This document shows, piece by piece, positions 62,059-64,000 of a stretch of 64,000 nucleotides of DNA; within the stretch, counting starts at the first letter, position 1, and every line of letters starts with the position of its first letter. This stretch comes from JACMLD01 sp039916305. Lineage in GTDB: Bacteria; Bacteroidota; Bacteroidia; Chitinophagales; Chitinophagaceae. Made by a program: the position numbers and the translations under genes. The notes beneath the pieces are model-generated. The model worked only from the letters and a program-made list of their open reading frames with translations, did not search any database and was not told the origin of the DNA. Where the stretch lies: NCBI GenBank assembly GCA_039916305.1, contig JBDSLR010000027.1, positions 62,001 through 126,000 of the forward strand, in the 5' to 3' direction.

Positions 62059-63417
62059 ATGCCACATTCAAGACGCAATTTTATAAAACAGGCGGCATTG
62101 GGTTCTGCCGGTTTTTATCTGGGCGCCCCTGCTGCTTTCAGCGCTTCCAGTTACAACAAAATTATTGGTTCAAATGACCGTGTACGCGTAGGGGTAGTGG
62201 GATTTTCTGACCGGCATAAATCCAGTCATATACCCAGTTTTATGAACCATTACAAAGAACTGAATTTTGATGTGGTAGCCGTATCTGATATCTGGAAGAT
62301 GCGTCGCGAAGAAGGTTCCGCTACCTGGAAAGAAAAAATGGGACATGATGTAACCGCATGCCGCAACAATGAAGAAATGTATGATAAGAAATTGGTTGAT
62401 GCAGTCTTTATCAGCACAGCAGATTTTCAGCATGCCACACATGCCATTGAAGCAGTAAAAGCAGGTTGCGATGCTTATGTGGAAAAGCCTTTTGCTGAAA
62501 CCATGGAAGATAACCGTGCTGCCCTGAAGGCCATTAAAGCTACCGACAGGATTGTACAGATAGGATCACAGCGCAGAAGCGGCAGTAATTACCATGCCGC
62601 CAATGAATTTATCCGTTCAGGCAAGTTTGGTGATATTAAAATGGTAGAACTAACCTGGAACGTAAACCAGCCCGGCCGCTGGCGCAGGCCTGCTTTGCTT
62701 GGGCAGTTGAAAAAAGAAGACACCGACTGGAAACGTTTTCTGCTAAACAGACCGTTTGAAGAATTTGATCCCCGTAAATATTTAGAGTATCGTTTGTTTT
62801 GGCCTTATTCCTCCGGTTTACCCGGCCAATGGATGAGCCACCAGATTGATACCGTGCATTGGTTTACCGGCTTGCAGCACCCACGCAGCGTAGTAGCCAA
62901 TGGCGGCATTTACATGTGGAAAGACGGCAGAAGAAACTGGGATACCATTACTGCAGTGTTTGATTACGGCCCGGCGAAGGATCCTTCCAGCGGTTTTCAG
63001 GTAACTTTTGGTTCACGCATGGACAATGGTGATGAAAACCCTGCCGAAATCTATTATTCAAATGGTGGTGAACTGAATTTGAATACCAATAAAGTTTCTC
63101 CCAAAGGCGGACTTACCAAAAGAATGGCTGCAGCAATGGATATGCAGGAAAATTTATTGACAGAAACCAGCCTGTCTGAAGTAGAGAAAATTGTTGCGTC
63201 TGCCAATACGGGCGGCGACAGGCTAACGAGCAACCACGTACGCAACTGGATGGAATGTATCCGCAGCCGCAAGCAACCCAATGCACCGGTAGAAGCGGGC
63301 TACAGCCATTCTATTGCAAACATTATGACCACCGCTGCTGCACACACCGGTTTCAGGGCCACATTTGATGAGGCTACACAGGAAGTAATGGTAGGTGGAA
63401 AAGTATTTAAATACTAA
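62059..63417 (+). CDS. Gfo/Idh/MocA family oxidoreductase, Tat-exported
   Basis: 452 aa. Tat signal with twin Arg (SRRNFIKQAALGSAGFYLGA) and a short hydrophobic h-region. The Rossmann domain has RVRVGVVGFSDR (GxGxxD variant), VVAVSDIW, DAVFISTADFQHATHAIEAV, the conserved YVEKPFAETMEDNRAAL (Glu-Lys-Pro motif) and IGSQRRSG. The C-terminal fold has WMSHQIDTVHWFTG. Members oxidise or reduce sugars with NAD(P), and Tat export is usual for the Bacteroidetes type. Co-transcription with the downstream PmoA-like gene (78 bp) suggests a shared sugar or sugar-acid pathway. Confidence 0.92.
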   Translation: MPHSRRNFIKQAALGSAGFYLGAPAAFSASSYNKIIGSNDRVRVGVVGFSDRHKSSHIPSFMNHYKELNFDVVAVSDIWKMRREEGSATWKEKMGHDVTACRNNEEMYDKKLVDAVFISTADFQHATHAIEAVKAGCDAYVEKPFAETMEDNRAALKAIKATDRIVQIGSQRRSGSNYHAANEFIRSGKFGDIKMVELTWNVNQPGRWRRPALLGQLKKEDTDWKRFLLNRPFEEFDPRKYLEYRLFWPYSSGLPGQWMSHQIDTVHWFTGLQHPRSVVANGGIYMWKDGRRNWDTITAVFDYGPAKDPSSGFQVTFGSRMDNGDENPAEIYYSNGGELNLNTNKVSPKGGLTKRMAAAMDMQENLLTETSLSEVEKIVASANTGGDRLTSNHVRNWMECIRSRKQPNAPVEAGYSHSIANIMTTAAAHTGFRATFDEATQEVMVGGKVFKY

Positions 63418-63495
63418 GTAGCTGTCAGAATAATACATAATAAACTTTACTGATAACCGCGGCCGGTACTTTCACCGGCCGCAAAATTTTACTAC

Positions 63496-64000
63496 ATGCA
63501 AGCTGTAAAAACCTTCTTATTATTTTCAATAATTACCGTTACCTTTTTCTCGGCTGCGTTTTCACAAAAACAGCCAGCAGTAAAACTGGTAAAAAATAAA
63601 GATGCAAAAAAGGTCGATGTCTTCATTGGCAACAAAATGTTTACCAGTTTTTTTTATCCTGACACATTGGAAAAGCCGGTACTTACGCCCATACACGCAG
63701 CCAATGGTACCGTAGTTACCCGTGGCTTTCCATTAAGCCAGCAACCAGGCGAGCCCACAGATCACCCACACCATATTGGTATGTGGCTGAATTTTGAAAA
63801 TGTTAACGGACTTGATTTCTGGAATAATTCTTTTGCCATACCAAAGGAGAAAAAAAATATGTATGGCTGGATAAAAACAGACCGCATTATTGAAACGAAA
63901 GACGGTGCGAAAGGATTGCTGACCTACCATGCCAACTGGACCAACCAGCAAAATGAAACATTGCTGGAAGAAACAACCAGTTTCGAATTCAGTGGCACTG
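63496..64000 (+). CDS. DUF6807/PmoA family protein (3'-partial)
   Basis: At least 168 codons from ATG 63496, running off the window end. Signal peptide MQAVKTFLLFSIITVTFFSA, cleavage near FSQ. Then the PmoA-like fold: LTPIHAANGTVVTRGFPL, DHPHHIGMWLNFENVNGLDF. This family forms a carbohydrate-enzyme-like beta sandwich and frequently accompanies Gfo/Idh/MocA genes in Bacteroidetes sugar loci; its precise role is not established. Confidence 0.85.
   Translation, partial: MQAVKTFLLFSIITVTFFSAAFSQKQPAVKLVKNKDAKKVDVFIGNKMFTSFFYPDTLEKPVLTPIHAANGTVVTRGFPLSQQPGEPTDHPHHIGMWLNFENVNGLDFWNNSFAIPKEKKNMYGWIKTDRIIETKDGAKGLLTYHANWTNQQNETLLEETTSFEFSGT

Overview
The window looks like a chromosomal segment of a Bacteroidota bacterium, most likely family Chitinophagaceae. 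Evidence: promoters of the Bacteroidetes type (TTG, 19-20 bp, TAnnTTTG), AT-rich leaders without clear Shine-Dalgarno sites, S9/DPP-IV peptidase, CarboxypepD_reg-type TonB receptor, DUF2805, DUF4126, DUF3817, DUF6807/PmoA, and lipoproteins with typical SPII signals. No tRNA, rRNA, CRISPR array, integrase or transposase was recognised.

Layout. 1-6.7 kb: proline dehydrogenase (cut by the window edge), then a light-related cluster (divergent SDR; a photolyase-like protein that lacks the cysteines for an Fe-S cluster; DUF2805; a frameshifted FAD-domain photolyase pseudogene), dipeptide epimerase and acyl-CoA thioesterase. 6.8-13.4 kb: PlsC-like acyltransferase, HAD phosphatase, ribosomal protein S1, a BaiN/HI0933-type flavoprotein carrying an in-frame palindromic insert, and a hypothetical protein. 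13.4-26.5 kb: the S10-spc ribosomal operon on the minus strand, from a near-perfect promoter before rpsJ to a terminator after map. Several spacers carry imperfect palindromic repeats, and the 278-bp rpsJ-rplC spacer can fold in two competing ways. 26.6-35.5 kb: DUF4126, small lipoprotein, a two-gene envelope operon (acyltransferase 3 and LtaS-like sulfatase), DPP-IV peptidase and a stand-alone fusA separated from its usual rpsL/rpsG/rpsJ partners.

36-64 kb is accessory in character: histone H1-like protein, aminotransferase, exported TPR-like protein, ACT-domain protein, then scattered parts of a contractile injection system (sheath; Hcp-type tube plus two gp19-type tube proteins; gp5/VgrG-type spike plus PAAR; a small AAA+ ATPase with a damaged Walker A) interleaved with unrelated genes. 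At 43.5-44.9 kb lies a start-stop-overlapping pair of a SIR2-like NADase-fold protein with intact active-site motifs and a divergent Ham1/RdgB-type NTP pyrophosphatase lacking family residues: a candidate two-gene conflict/defence module, followed by 1.4 kb of decayed sequence. Further on: ABC exporter, TonB receptor, a tandem array of four very similar small basic proteins (47-62 aa) behind their own promoter, a lipoprotein, a FUSC-family membrane protein, and a Tat-exported Gfo/Idh/MocA oxidoreductase followed by a PmoA-family gene that runs off the window.

The strongest leads for something undescribed are the SIR2-Ham1 pair and the small-protein array; the dispersed injection-system parts, the in-frame palindromic insertion and the rplC leader are next.
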